Below are positions 33,716-44,583 of a DNA stretch of 64,000 nucleotides, one piece after another (the stretch's first letter is position 1; every line of letters starts with the position of its first letter). This stretch comes from Adiantum capillus-veneris (taxonomy: Eukaryota; Streptophyta; Polypodiopsida; Polypodiales; Pteridaceae). The notes under the pieces were generated by a model. That model was given only the letters and a program-made list of their open reading frames with translations. It ran no database searches and was not told where the DNA came from. The DNA lies in assembly GCA_014529385.2 (NCBI GenBank), contig CM043960.1, forward strand, positions 71,053,410 to 71,117,409, written 5' to 3'. The position numbers and the translations under genes are program-made.

Positions 33716-34065
33716 AGTTAGGGAGATTGAGACAACCGCGACTGAGGAGGGGAGCCACGCAGCACCGGCGGAGATTACGACATAGGATGCACAGGATTCT
33801 AGCACGACACCCAGAGTGTCAATCAGGATAGGCTTCATGCTACTGCTATATTGTATCATGGTGACACTTATCCCCACTTTGTACCTTTATGGCATGATAC
33901 CATTGATCAGCCTACCAGCCACCCATAGGAGTCGGTAGCACTCCTATCACTTTCTTTGGTTGTAGTTTTCTTTGTTTGTACCCAGACTTGGTACTAGACT
34001 CATCATTGTAATCAGTTGGTCTCATAGGTCATTTTGGCCTTTTGTAGACGTTAATATATCATTTC

Positions 34066-35163
<1,098 letters not shown>

Positions 35164-35173
<10 letters not shown>

Positions 35174-35202
35174 ACTACCACATTGTAGTAGTAGTAGTAG
35201 TA
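35164..35202. repeat. (CTA)n / (TAG)n inverted repeat at the C-D LINE junction
   Basis: TACTACTACTACTAC (35164-35178), a 6-base loop, then GTAGTAGTAGTAGTAGTA (35185-35202) can form a near-perfect hairpin exactly between the (TC)n tail of copy C and the start of copy D. Confidence 0.9.
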
Positions 35203-35337
35203 TTTTGTTCCACTTCTAGTTCTTTTCTAGTTCTTTTGTACCCAGACATGGTATTAGATTCACTATTTTGTAACTGATTGGTCTCATAGGTCATTTTGGC
35301 CTTTTGAAGACGTTAATATAACATTTCATTTCATTTC

Positions 35338-35402
<65 letters not shown>
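35203..35402 (+). mobile_element. LINE-family-1 copy D, 3' UTR only
   Basis: It starts TTTTGTTCCACTTC and carries only the last part of the 3' UTR (TTGTACCCAGACATGG, as in copy B near 33976-33995), the terminal signature, ATTTC repeats (35325-35340) and (TC)n to 35402. No coding sequence. Confidence 0.9.
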
Positions 35403-35405
<3 letters not shown>

Positions 35406-35406
<1 letters not shown>

Positions 35407-35741
35407 ACACAGAAGAGGAGTACAGAGAAAGATTAAAGCTTTTGTTCGCTGAATTTAGTCTAGAGTCAGCAAATGAATAAATAAATCACTGATTTTCATC
35501 AAAAATCAGCAAAAGCAATTAAAATCCACCGATTGTCAGCACTTCCGCTGCTAAATTGCTGAATTTTGTCAAAAATCAGCGAGAAGCACATTAAATTTCA
35601 CCTGAAACATGCTCATGAGAAGAAAATGATCAGTTAAACAGTTATTTCATCAAAACTTGCATGAAACAGTAATTGTCCGACTCTGACCAGCCTATAGGTG
35701 TGCACACGGTCCATTTCGTAGCCAAGCCGGCTCTGATACCA
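35406..35741 (-). mobile_element. Leader and primer-binding site of a minus-strand copia-type element
   Basis: Adjacent to the LTR at 35742, the reverse complement reads TGGTATCAGAGCCGGC (35726-35741), the classic plant primer site for initiator tRNA-Met. Inward of it lies 320 bp of AT-rich leader with repeats of TCATCAAAAATCAGC. The rest of the element is missing, cut at 35405 by the tail of LINE copy D. Confidence 0.8.
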
Positions 35742-36133
35742 TGAAACGAACGCATGATTCATGAAGTGGATTTCCCGGCTATTTGGACCGCCTACAGACA
35801 CACGTCGGACGAACCACTAGACCATAGCCACCATCTGGCAGCTCCCCCGTGTTGGGGCAAGCGTCCGTGGACATAGGCGTGCACCTGTAAGACCGAGCGT
35901 CCCATACCACCTAGCCTCACCTCTTCGAGGTGACCTCGCACACTCCTAGCCTCGTGGGCTAACCACTAGCACTCTGCCAGTGGGAGTCAATAACTGCAAA
36001 TGAGGCCTTGGCCTCGCTTTTATAATAATGGCCGGCCACACTCGCCGAGTTCACACTACGTCCGCCCAAACACTGGACGCCCATCCCGACGGCGTCTGGG
36101 CTAGATCCCCTCTCCTATGAGCGGAACAAAACA
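35742..36133 (-). mobile_element. 5' LTR of the minus-strand copia-type element
   Basis: About 392 bp with inverted ends TGAAACGAAC (left) and GAACAAAACA (right). In sense (minus) it starts TGTTTTGTTC and ends GTTTCA next to the primer site. A TATA box is present in sense near 36018-36030 (ATTATAAAAGC). The right boundary may be up to 3 bp further. No target duplication could be tested because the other LTR is absent. Confidence 0.75.
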
Positions 36134-36198
36134 ACATGTATAGAAAGTACCATCTGGATTTATGTGCTTGATTGATGAGCAAGTGGAGAGCATTACCA

Positions 36199-36362
36199 AC
36201 AAGATGAGAAAAGAGGAAAGATCAAATGCTTGATTGTGGGGGCTTGTGCGGCCCCATTTTTCTGTGTGTCGGGATCAGTGCAAGATGAGAGAAGAGGAAA
36301 AATCAAGTACTTGATTCTAGGAGCTTGTGTGGCCCCAGGTTGCTGTGTGTCGGGATCAGTGC
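36199..36362. repeat. Two tandem copies of an approximately 82-bp unit
   Basis: The unit at 36199-36281 (GATGAGAAAAGAGGAAAGATC through GTGTCGGGATCAGTGC) is repeated with about 10 differences at 36282-36362. Nothing else is recognised between 36134 and 36540. Confidence 0.75.
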
Positions 36363-36808
36363 TTTTTCCTACTTGGGTTTAAATTGGGGATTGGTGGAAT
36401 TGGGGAAGAGGAAAAGAAATGAGTAGGCCTCACTTGACCTCTTGCAACAATAGCCACTATCCTCTGCTGTAAACAGCAGAATGTGTGCAGATTCCCTCAA
36501 AGCCTTGAGCACCACAAGCAACAGAAACGTGAAACCCTGTAACTAGGAGAGAAAATGAGATGAAATGAAATGAAACGAAATGTTTATTTACATCTACAAT
36601 AGGCCTAAAAGACCTGTGAGACCAGAAATTTATATCATCGTAATATGCTCTAAATGTCGCGTACAAAACATACAAAAGACTAAAGTAACAAACACTAAAA
36701 TGTGAGCAAAACAGTCCGCCAGTAGAGCCAGCTGGTGGCCTGTCTGCCAAGCCTGATATCCTCAGTGGGCTGCCCCTGCAAGTACCATCACCTCAACACG
36801 TTGCATCC

Positions 36809-37347
36809 TGTAGCAGGAAAAGTGTGTCGTGCTCTCTACTGTGGGTGCTCCTCACTGCAATATGCGTGAAACCTCACTCCAACAAAAAGAAAACACGACA
36901 CAGCAATGGAACAAGCAACTCAAACACACAACAATAGACTCAGAACACCATGGAACTCAACTAATCATGGAACCAGTCCAGACTCTAGCTGGCAGCACAC
37001 TCAGCTCCCAAGCCCAGGACTCACAGGTACAATGGGCTATCGAGGCTCCAATGTGTAGGGAATGTGCAGGTGTGTGGTGCTACGCACAAGACACAAGATT
37101 CAAGACGCTAGACCATAGAAAGCAGATGATGCCTCAACGAATAGAATAAATCATACATATACAATCATGAACATTGAAGACTCTATCTCCAATCTTTGGT
37201 GGTGATGTGATCTGACCACGATGTCGATTAGACCACCACTTGTACCACTGCCACGTGTCACTGCCAAGGCGAGAGTCCATCTAGTGTGAACTTCAGACCA
37301 ACCGTGACTAACTGCTTGCCTGTGCAAGTGACACTAGTTCTGCTACA
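36809..37347 (-). mobile_element. Solo LTR of the Tat-like family
   Basis: 539 bp, starting TGTAGC on the plus strand (36809) and ending GCTACA (37347). It is an inverse-orientation relative of the LTRs at 6585 and 17568 and closest in texture to 21379-21944. Flanks are CATCC (36804-36808) and CATCA (37348-37352), a 5-bp duplication with one mismatch. Both flanks are LINE copy J. Confidence 0.85.
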
Positions 37348-37775
37348 CATCATGACGTCAATCTCCTTTGTAAAGGATCTCATAGGAGCTACTCTCTGCC
37401 TTTCAATAATGGCTTGTATGCGGAAATGATAGATGTGTCAGTGACATGGTCTGTGAGTGGTACAAGGGCGTTGAGAGCTACTTATCTCTGTAGCTCTATC
37501 TTGAAGAGTCTGATGAGCTGCAAACTGACATTTCCAAGGGTCCTGCTGAGAGCTACTGCCCTATAAGGAGATTGTCACCTGCCTCTAAATAGGTCCTCTG
37601 CTAAGGCGTGTAGAACTCCATGATAAAGCATGTCTCGCCCTGCAAAGCTCCACCAAGAATAACCCTAGGCATCTCTGGTCAGTGATGGATCGCATAGCCT
37701 GCATCCTGCTGCTCTCGAGGTATTGAGGTGTATCTACCTATCTCTATCTCGAGGCCCCAAGCTGTCCTATGACAC

Positions 37776-38416
37776 TATCACAACACGGCCACCACGTGCC
37801 AATAGAAAAGAAAAGACTGAACACACTTTTAGCACTTCAATATAACAACTGAACTGACAGAGAGAGACGACACGCGACACGGAGTGGCAGAATTCCACCC
37901 CAGAGAGTATTGGCCCCAAACCTTGGCGCCCCTTTCGGTATTTCTTTATATTGCATCAACACAGTACAAACTCTGCACCTTCTCCAGGAAGCATGCTAGA
38001 GAATGAGCCCTAACCTTATATTTAAAGGCCCTTGGCCTAAAAAGCAATTATAGTGAAAAGCCTTCAAACTCAAAAGCATCTGGACCAAAAGCAAAGCCAA
38101 AAAGATACCAACGTAATTCACGGAAATCCGTACAGCCTGCCACATCATCAGCCAGCACAAAACACGGAATTTTGTACAGCTTGCCACGTCATCCTGCCAG
38201 CGCAATTTCGGAAATCTACCACATCATCAGTTTTTGCGTGTGCGGGTCCTGCTTTATTTTAATCCTTTATGTCACTTGGGGCCCCATCGAACGGGGTCCC
38301 CATAAGTTGGTAGGACTTCTTCTGTTACTTGTTCTTCTTAGGGTTTAGGCCCCTCGACCACATCTGTAAGTTGGCTCCCTTCTTTAGGCTTTGACACGTC
38401 AGCAGTTTGTTACATC
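37776..38416 (-). repeat. 3' LTR of the non-coding element
   Basis: About 641 bp. It aligns throughout with 40081-40731; in the plus-strand direction it starts TATCACAA and ends TTGTTACAT. Confidence 0.9.
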
Positions 38417-38521
38417 TCCCCTTCTTGAAAGAGAGTAATCGTTCGCGATTACAACATATCTGCAAAACACCTCAAGTTAGCTCGAAAATTTCCGAGGGAC
38501 AATCAGTTTTCTCTTTTTATT

Positions 38522-38610
38522 AAGGAGTTAGCTTCTCCTTTCTGCTCTTTTGATCAAGGAGTTAGCTTCTCCTTTCGGCTGTTTTGATCAAGGAGTTAGC
38601 TTCTCCTTTC
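38522..38610. repeat. Three tandem hairpin units beside the polypurine tract
   Basis: The 33-34-bp unit containing AAGGAGTTAGCTTCTCCTT is repeated three times. Each unit is self-complementary (AAGGAG with CTCCTT around a 7-base loop). The position is about 100 bp inside the 3' end of the non-coding element, where a structured RNA signal could act. Confidence 0.85.
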
Positions 38611-38828
38611 TTCCCGATGGGAACTCTTGATATTCCAGCGTAGTAAAAGTAGCCATCACACCCAGACCGTACTGATCTTCCACGGGTGTCTTGATGCACT
38701 AAAAAAATTACATACCGAGGCAATCTCATCCAATTAGGAATATTCAGTAATTGGCACATCACAATGCAACGCAAATGCTCACATATGCATGTTACAAGAC
38801 AGAGAAACATAAAGCCGCCGATTGACAA

Positions 38829-39174
38829 TCCCCCCGCAAATAACCATCGAGGTCCGAGCCATGAGCTGTTCAACGACTCCCTCATCACTCCTCCCGCAAA
38901 TAACCTAAAAAGATCCGGGCCATGCGATATAGAGGTTTTCCAACCAAACGCCCCCGAGACTGCAGCCTGCGTCGTTTGGAGGTGCTGAGAGTAACCACTG
39001 CTCAGACTTGTTAATGCTCCCTCCGTAAATAACCATGCAAGTCCGGGCCATGAGTAACAACAACAATACTCCCCCCGTAAATAACCACAAGGGTCCAGGC
39101 CATGAGTAAAAACAACAGTTTTCAATCATTCAATACTCCCCCCGCAAATAACCACAAGGGTCCGGGCCATGAGT
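38829..39174 (-). repeat. Five dispersed copies of a 38-bp internal motif
   Basis: Variants of CCGCAAATAACCACAAGGG plus TCCGGGCCATGAG start near 38829, 38891, 39018, 39070 and 39135. Spacing is irregular (about 50-127 bp), so this is an internal repeat of the non-coding element rather than an ordered array. Confidence 0.8.
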
Positions 39175-40080
39175 ATGAACCAGCATTCTCAAACATCTTT
39201 TCTCACTACTCCACCAAAGAGTAAAATCACCAATCATTGAAACCAGTATTAAAACCAGAGTCAAACAATTCAAATCGGCACCAAAACAGGTCCAAAACAG
39301 ATACCATCCATTTCAAACAAATTCCAAACAGGATCACCAAACAAGTTCAAACAGAACTCAAACTTAAAAAGCAATCTCGACATCAGTCGAGCTCGAAAAG
39401 TCGATTGACTTTCCATCCTAAAACCTGCACCAAAAATTAGGGTTAGGTTCATTCCATAAGGTCGTAGCCGAGCGCAGCATGGTCTATCAGCTCTTGGACA
39501 GATAGTGTTTCTTTGGTGGCAATGGGAGTCCCAAGATAGCAATCGCACCGATCTTCCAAGGTTATCAACTCAAGAAGAGACATCTATTGAGAGACGTCAA
39601 GAAATTTCAAGATATAATCTGTTAGGGTTGCCAAGGCAAGCATTTCAGAATACCCCACTCTGCCAGAAGTTGCACTCCGAAGAAAGATGTCAGAAACCAT
39701 ATAACTTCGGGCAATTTTTTTCTTTTTATTTTTTTCCTTAAAAGCTTGCCAAGTACTTGGAGTATGTTGCTTGGTAGCTGTAGACATCAACATCTGCATG
39801 GCACTGCTTCTGAGAAAAACAATGACTTGAAAAAAATCTGGATCCTTCTCTTGCAAGTGATCTTAATTGGCTTATGCCCTGTAAGACATGAGCGGTGAAG
39901 AGAGAAGCGTGCGCGATGCGCGATGAAGTAAGGGTGGGACTGGCTAATAAGTCCGGGCTGGAGGGTTGGAGGGCCAAGATACCTCCAAGAAATTCCAAAA
40001 AGTCTCTACTTTGCTCTGTCTACTCTTTTGTAGGACCGGTATGCTTTCAAAAAAGCACACGCCTAATGCTCTGATACCAC

Positions 40081-40731
40081 TATCACAAGACGACCACCAC
40101 GTGCCAATAGAAAAGAACAGATTGAACAGACTTTTAGCACTTCAATATAACAACTTAAACTGAAAGCGAGACGACACGCGACAGTGGCAGAATTCCACCC
40201 CAGAGAGTATAGGCCGCAAACCTTGGCGCCCCTTTCGGTCTTTCTTTATATTGCATCAACACAGTACAAGCCGGTACTCCAAACTCTGCACCTTCTCCAA
40301 GAAGCATGCCAAAGAATGAGCCCTAACCTCATATTTAAAGGCCCTTGACCTAAAAAGCAATTACAATGAAAAGCCTTCAAACTCAAAAGCATCTGGTCCA
40401 AAAGCAAAGCCAAAAAGCTGCCAGCGTAATTCACGGAAATCCATACAGCCTGATACGTCCTCAGCCAACGCAAAACAAGGAATTCCGTACAGCTTGCCAC
40501 GTCATCTTGCCAGCGCAATTTTTGAAAATCTGCCGCGTCATCAATTTTTGCGTGTATGCGGGTCCTGCTTTATTTTAATCCTTTGTCACTTGGGGCCCCA
40601 TCGAACAGGGTCCCCATAAGTTGGTAGGACTTCTTCTGTTACTTGTTCTTCTTAGGGTTTAAACCCTCTCGGCCACATCTGTAAGTTGGCTCCCTTCTTT
40701 AGGCTTTGACACGTCAGCAGTTTGTTACATA
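40081..40731 (-). repeat. 5' LTR of the non-coding element
   Basis: About 651 bp. The duplicate of 37776-38416 has scattered differences (for example AACTTAAACTGAAAG against AACTGAACTGACAG). Confidence 0.9.
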
Positions 40732-41110
40732 GACACATCAAGGCCCATGCGATGGGTGAGAATACATGTTTCTTGGCCGTAAAATAAATCCATCCTCGAA
40801 AATGCTTTCTGTAAAAAGCCATTTTCTCCCCCAACTCCCAAGGAGAAGTCATCCATGTCCTCTATATCAATCTGTGCGACATCTGGTCTGATGATCTTTT
40901 TGATCTCTAAACGTTTGAATGCAATTGATGGTGTCCCCAAGGAGTACCAAAAGGGTCCATAGTAAAGCCATTCAGCTGATACCACGCTAACATCTGTGCA
41001 TACCAACATCTAGAGCCTCCCCCATGGTGAGTTGTCGAGACAACTGAAGGGCCAATCTAGCATAACGATGACCTAGCACTTTATTAAAAAAATGGCTTCC
41101 CAAGAGCCAA

Positions 41111-41769
41111 ATTTACAGAAAAACCCTTTTAGGTGAAGTTGACCCCCCCCCGGGGGGGAATGGCACTTGGGCACTCTTGTAGCTCATCTAGCTTCGCATG
41201 GGGAGAATTACGTCATTTCCCCCAAAAGGGATCGGATTCAAAATAACAGCATAGGAAGGGGAGCATTATCTCCCCATCCGCCTATGCAGAGCACCCAAGT
41301 ACCGAGGTACAATTTCACCAAGGAGCTTCGCCACAGGCACGTGCCCTGCGGTTCCATCCCTCGAGTGCGGATCACGCCATACCCAGAAGGGCATCCGCTT
41401 CCCGCGAGCCTCCAAATCAAGGAGGATAACCGTCCTTTCTTCAGGGTCCAGCGAAGGGTCGACATCCCCACTAACGTATTAAGTGCCCAATAGAGGGTGT
41501 AGAACTAGGTACTAACACATGCTCCAAACACAACACACACCACACGCACACACACATGAGCATACATCAACACAAAGTTCAACGTACTAAGTTTCTGTCA
41601 TGACTCCGGAGATCAAGGGCAGACTCAACCATAATGAAGCCTAGCACTAAAACAAGCATTAAATCGAAAAAATTAGCACAAAAATGGATAGCAGAACCAT
41701 CGAGTTAGCGGATCAACCATCGAGTTAGCGGCCTATGCTCAACCAAAGTTCTCAAGGCAACCAACAATT
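41111..41769. other. No recognised feature
   Basis: Unclassified sequence between LINE copy J and an LTR-element 3' end. It includes a C9/G7 palindrome-like run at 41143-41158 and CA-rich sequence near 41530-41570. Reading frames of up to 108 codons show no domain I know. Confidence 0.45.
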
Positions 41770-42587
41770 TGTTTGGCTTCAGATTGTGAAGCCAAAAGCA
41801 AATGGACGAGTTTGCTAGAGGACAGAGACAAAGGTAAGCTTGACAAGGATGGCAGTACCAGTACTCAGTTAGCTCCCTCGGTACCCACGAGATCCGACAA
41901 CCATTGTTATACATGTGACAAGCCGCTTTGTTTGGCTCAGGAGTTTGAAGCCAAAGGCAAAAGCAAGAACTCACAGGAAGGCAAAGACAAAGGCAAGCTA
42001 GACACAGAATACGGTAATAAAGATTTGACAGAGGAGATTGGCATGGCACACGTGGTGGTGGCGAATGGCCTCGACATCAGATTTCTAGTCAAAGTGCAAG
42101 TGTCACCAATAGCTTCAACCAAAGAGAGGCTTGTGAGTGGCAAAGAGGAGCAAGTAATGCTCCCTACAATAATTTGGACCCTTGTGTTGGAGTTCAAGTT
42201 ATCGGTGTTTGAACCCGTAGGTCGAAGTTCAAGGCCCATGCATCTGGCAGGGAACCAATCAAACGTATCTAAAACACTATGAATGAGTGCACCAATCCAT
42301 TGTTGTTGGTCGGATTATGGACAAAATTGTTTCAAAGTTCATTATCTGGAAAGTATTTTCGGACGTGATATGTTCACAGTTCATGAATGGGGATTCTTGG
42401 ACGTAGTTTGGTCTACAGGTCAATTTTCCAAAAGGCAACCGATGCTCAAGATGGCATTCTTCTAAGGTACAATGTTGAGGGTAGCAAATCCGAGGTGTAT
42501 CCAACAAGGAGCTGTTACTAGGGTGTCCATAGTAGCTTTTTCATCGACTTGGTCTCACAATTGATGTCCACTATGAGCTGCAAAGAG
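41770..42587 (+). other. 3' internal region of an unidentified LTR element
   Basis: An open frame at 41773-42282 encodes a Lys/Asp-rich protein in which EAKSK/EAKGK and DKGKLD recur (KLDKD, GKLDTE), plus CYTC and CLAQEFE; I do not recognise it. The stretch GCAAAGAGGG at 42577-42586 could serve as a polypurine tract for the LTR that seems to begin at 42588. Assignment to an LTR element rests on that arrangement only. Confidence 0.4.
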
Positions 42588-42771
42588 GGTGTTGGAGTTT
42601 TGGCATCTCAAGTAAACTGCCCAATGTGATCCCGTTATTTACTTTGGCTTTTAGGTATTTTATTTACTTATTTGTCAAAGTCTGGGAAATTTACTAAGGT
42701 TGCTATATAAGCAACCCTCGGTCCCCATTGTATGATCATCAAATTCATTACCAAGGTTGGTCGGTTTAGGA

Positions 42772-42775
<4 letters not shown>
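42588..42775 (+). mobile_element. Partial LTR (start, U3 and TATA box)
   Basis: This starts TGTTGGAGTTTTGGC after a purine run and has a TATA-like CTATATAAGC at about 42703. It stops where (TC)n begins at 42776. No second copy is in the window to prove the boundary. Confidence 0.45.

Positions 42776-42828
<53 letters not shown>
42776..42828. repeat. (TC)n microsatellite
   Basis: About 26 TC units at the border between the partial LTR and the GC-rich minisatellite. Confidence 0.95.
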
Positions 42829-42830
<2 letters not shown>

Positions 42831-43100
42831 CACGCAGCCCCACCCCTAGCGCTCTCTCTGCAAGGCTTACACACTGCCACGCAGCCCCACTCCTCGTGCT
42901 CTCTCTGCCCACGCTGCTGCATTTCGTAAGTAAAAGGCTTACATTGTTCCCCCTCCTGCCCACGCTGCTGCAAGGCTTACACAGCTCCCCTCCTGCCCAT
43001 GCTGCTGAAATTCGTAAGTAAAAAGGCTTATACAGCCCCCCGCCCCCTTTTGCCCACACGGCTGCAGTTCGTAAGGAAGGCTTACGCAAAACATTAAAGC
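42829..43100 (+). repeat. TGCCCACGCTGCTGCA minisatellite
   Basis: About six imperfect units of roughly 45-60 bp, each with TGCCCACGCTGCTGC, (TTCGTAAGTAAAA)GGCTTACA and a C-rich spacer. It lies upstream of the (TC)n and ORF1 of LINE copy E, in the same relative place as the C-rich repeats of copy B, and may therefore be LINE 5' sequence. Confidence 0.75.
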
Positions 43101-43248
43101 AGTAAAGCTTACGCAATAAATTACACCCAGTATGTGGACTTGCGTAGCAACAAATGGTAGGGAGGCGGAACCTACAGGCAAGGAGGCGGAACCTACACTA
43201 AAGCACCAAGGACAGCAAGGATAAGGTCGTAGCACTCAAACAGCAGCA

Positions 43249-43253
<5 letters not shown>

Positions 43254-43327
<74 letters not shown>
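43254..43327. repeat. (TC)n in the 5' region of LINE copy E
   Basis: About 37 TC units, parallel to 28668-28779 in copy B. Confidence 0.97.
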
Positions 43328-43334
<7 letters not shown>

Positions 43335-43587
43335 TTGCAAGACAGCAATACCACAATGTTCAGCACGGAGTTCCTAGCGTTTCCTTCACAAAGAACCGTT
43401 GCATCAGCATCTGTCTGTTAGCCCAGTGTTGCATTAGCATATTGCATTAGGTTCGTGCAACCGAAAGTAAATACCATTCCGGCAACGGAGTGGGGGCCCC
43501 TTGGAGGGGGGTCTGGGACACCATCTGGTGTATGTCTTCTGCGAAATGGTAAGTGAGCCCGATACATCTCTTGAACAACAAAACATG

Positions 43588-44553
43588 GAAGCAATCTCCT
43601 CTGCACAGGACCCTGCACACGACACGGAAGCCGTCAATATCTCACCTGTTTGCAAGTCGCGTGCAAAGGCAACCTTCATGCTCACGAACAAGCGGATGGC
43701 GCAGATGGAGAGGGAATGAAGGAGTGGAAAACAGCAATGGAAGGATGGTGGAAGGAGAAGGCCAACCTCCTTCAGATAGTCTTCAATGAAGGCGCACAAT
43801 GGAAGAAGGAGAAAGAGAGCCTTAACGCAGAAATACAGACACTCAAAGAAGAAGTCTCGGCCCTCAAACAAGAGAACCCAAACGGCGAGATACGGACACT
43901 CAAAAAAGAAGTCTCAGCCCTTAAACAGGAGCTTGCTGATAGAGTAAGCAGTGGACTAGAGGAAGGCGAATTTCAGCCCTCGGTAATAGATGAAATCAAG
44001 GAAATCAAGGAACAGATAAGGATAATCACAGAGGAAGAGAAACTGAGTGTGACAAAGATAGCTTCATGGGCAGAGATGATAACTAGGACAAAGAAAAAGG
44101 CAGACGAGGCCGAAAAATGGACCGACGCTTATCAACATGACCCTCGAAGAGGAACAAAGAGGGCGGATGCGAGTACTACATGTGAGAGTGACCGGTCTCA
44201 AGGACATAAACAATGTGGAGAAAGAGGTCACAAGCCTTACATCCATGATGGGGATGGAGAAGCCTTTGCACACAAAGGCGTGGAGGGTTGGTAAGAAAAG
44301 TGATGGCACGAGAGAGTCTTCAAAGGGGAGAGCTCTCATACTACGCTTCCCCTCGTTGGAAGAGAAGAAGGAATTCTTGAGGAAGAGGCCTACTCTCAAA
44401 AAGACAGGTATTTTCCTCGGTGATGACCTGGCTCTCTCACAACTCGCACATATGAGAGAGGTAATGCCAGAGATTACAGCGGCAAGGGAGAAGGGAAAGA
44501 TAGCCTTTTACAGAGATGGACCGGTGGTGATTTTAGAGCCGCGCACTGCATGA
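43588..44553 (+). pseudogene. ORF1 of LINE copy E, two frameshifts
   Basis: The N-terminal frame opens at ATG 43588 (LTNKRMAQMERE aligns with VTSKRMTAIEKE of copy B) and stops at 43719. The coiled coil continues in another frame (NAEIQTLKEEVSALKQE repeated, 43830-43940). The RNA-binding and C-terminal domains are in a third frame from about 44137 (RVLHVRVTGLKDINNVEKEV; LILRFPSLEEKKEFL; LSQLAHMREVMPEI), ending at TGA 44551-44553. That last frame equals the ORF2 frame. Confidence 0.82.
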
Positions 44554-44583
44554 CGGTGCGAGACCTATGGGACCACACTGAAG
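44551..44583 (+). promoter_or_regulatory. ORF1-ORF2 junction with UGA-CGG, candidate readthrough site (copy E)
   Basis: TGA CGG TGC GAG ACC TAT is identical to copy B. The frame continues without a stop through AAG ATA GCT ACC TGG AAT into the endonuclease. There is no in-frame ATG before the WNFNG motif; the first (44611) would remove it. Confidence 0.6.

Larger units (their letters stand above)
37776..40731 (-). mobile_element. Complete non-coding LTR retrotransposon (2.96 kb), TSD GACAC
   Basis: Direct LTRs at 37776-38416 and 40081-40731 flank a 1.66-kb internal region. Next to the right-hand LTR (the 5' LTR in sense) the reverse complement reads TGGTATCAGAGCATTAGGC (40061-40079), an initiator tRNA-Met primer site. 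Next to the left-hand LTR the sense strand reads AAGAAGGGGAG (38416-38427), a polypurine tract. GACAC occurs at 37771-37775 and 40732-40736. All cis signals are therefore present, but there is no gag or pol frame and no recognisable domain. By size and content it is a LARD/TRIM-like non-autonomous element mobilised in trans. The solo LTR at 23394 belongs to the same family. Confidence 0.9.
36541..41110 (-). mobile_element. LINE-family-1 copy J, old, split by two LTR insertions
   Basis: Its pieces on the minus strand are 40737-41110 (ORF2 part; IKKIIRPDVAQIDIED matches TTRLIRHDLIQLDSKR of copy B), 37348-37770 (RCLGLFLVEL-like end of ORF2) and 36541-36808 (3' UTR with the diverged terminal signature and ATTTC repeats near 36550-36580). 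The solo LTR 36809-37347 and the non-coding element 37776-40731 sit between them. The protein is strongly diverged, making this the oldest copy. The tail has ATTTC repeats but hardly any (TC)n. Confidence 0.8.

Noticed and set aside
37996-38262. Small frames in the LTRs of the non-coding element (also 40246-40578)
   Set aside because: They occur within LTR sequence on both strands, lack domains and are not conserved between the two LTRs.
38829-39174. CRISPR-like array
   Set aside because: There are five repeats with variable spacing and sequence inside a plant LTR retroelement with no cas genes. It is an internal repeat.
42829-43100. Repeated GTAAGT motifs as splice donors of a host gene
   Set aside because: They recur with the minisatellite unit (TTCGTAAGTAAAA) and no exon-like sequence flanks them.
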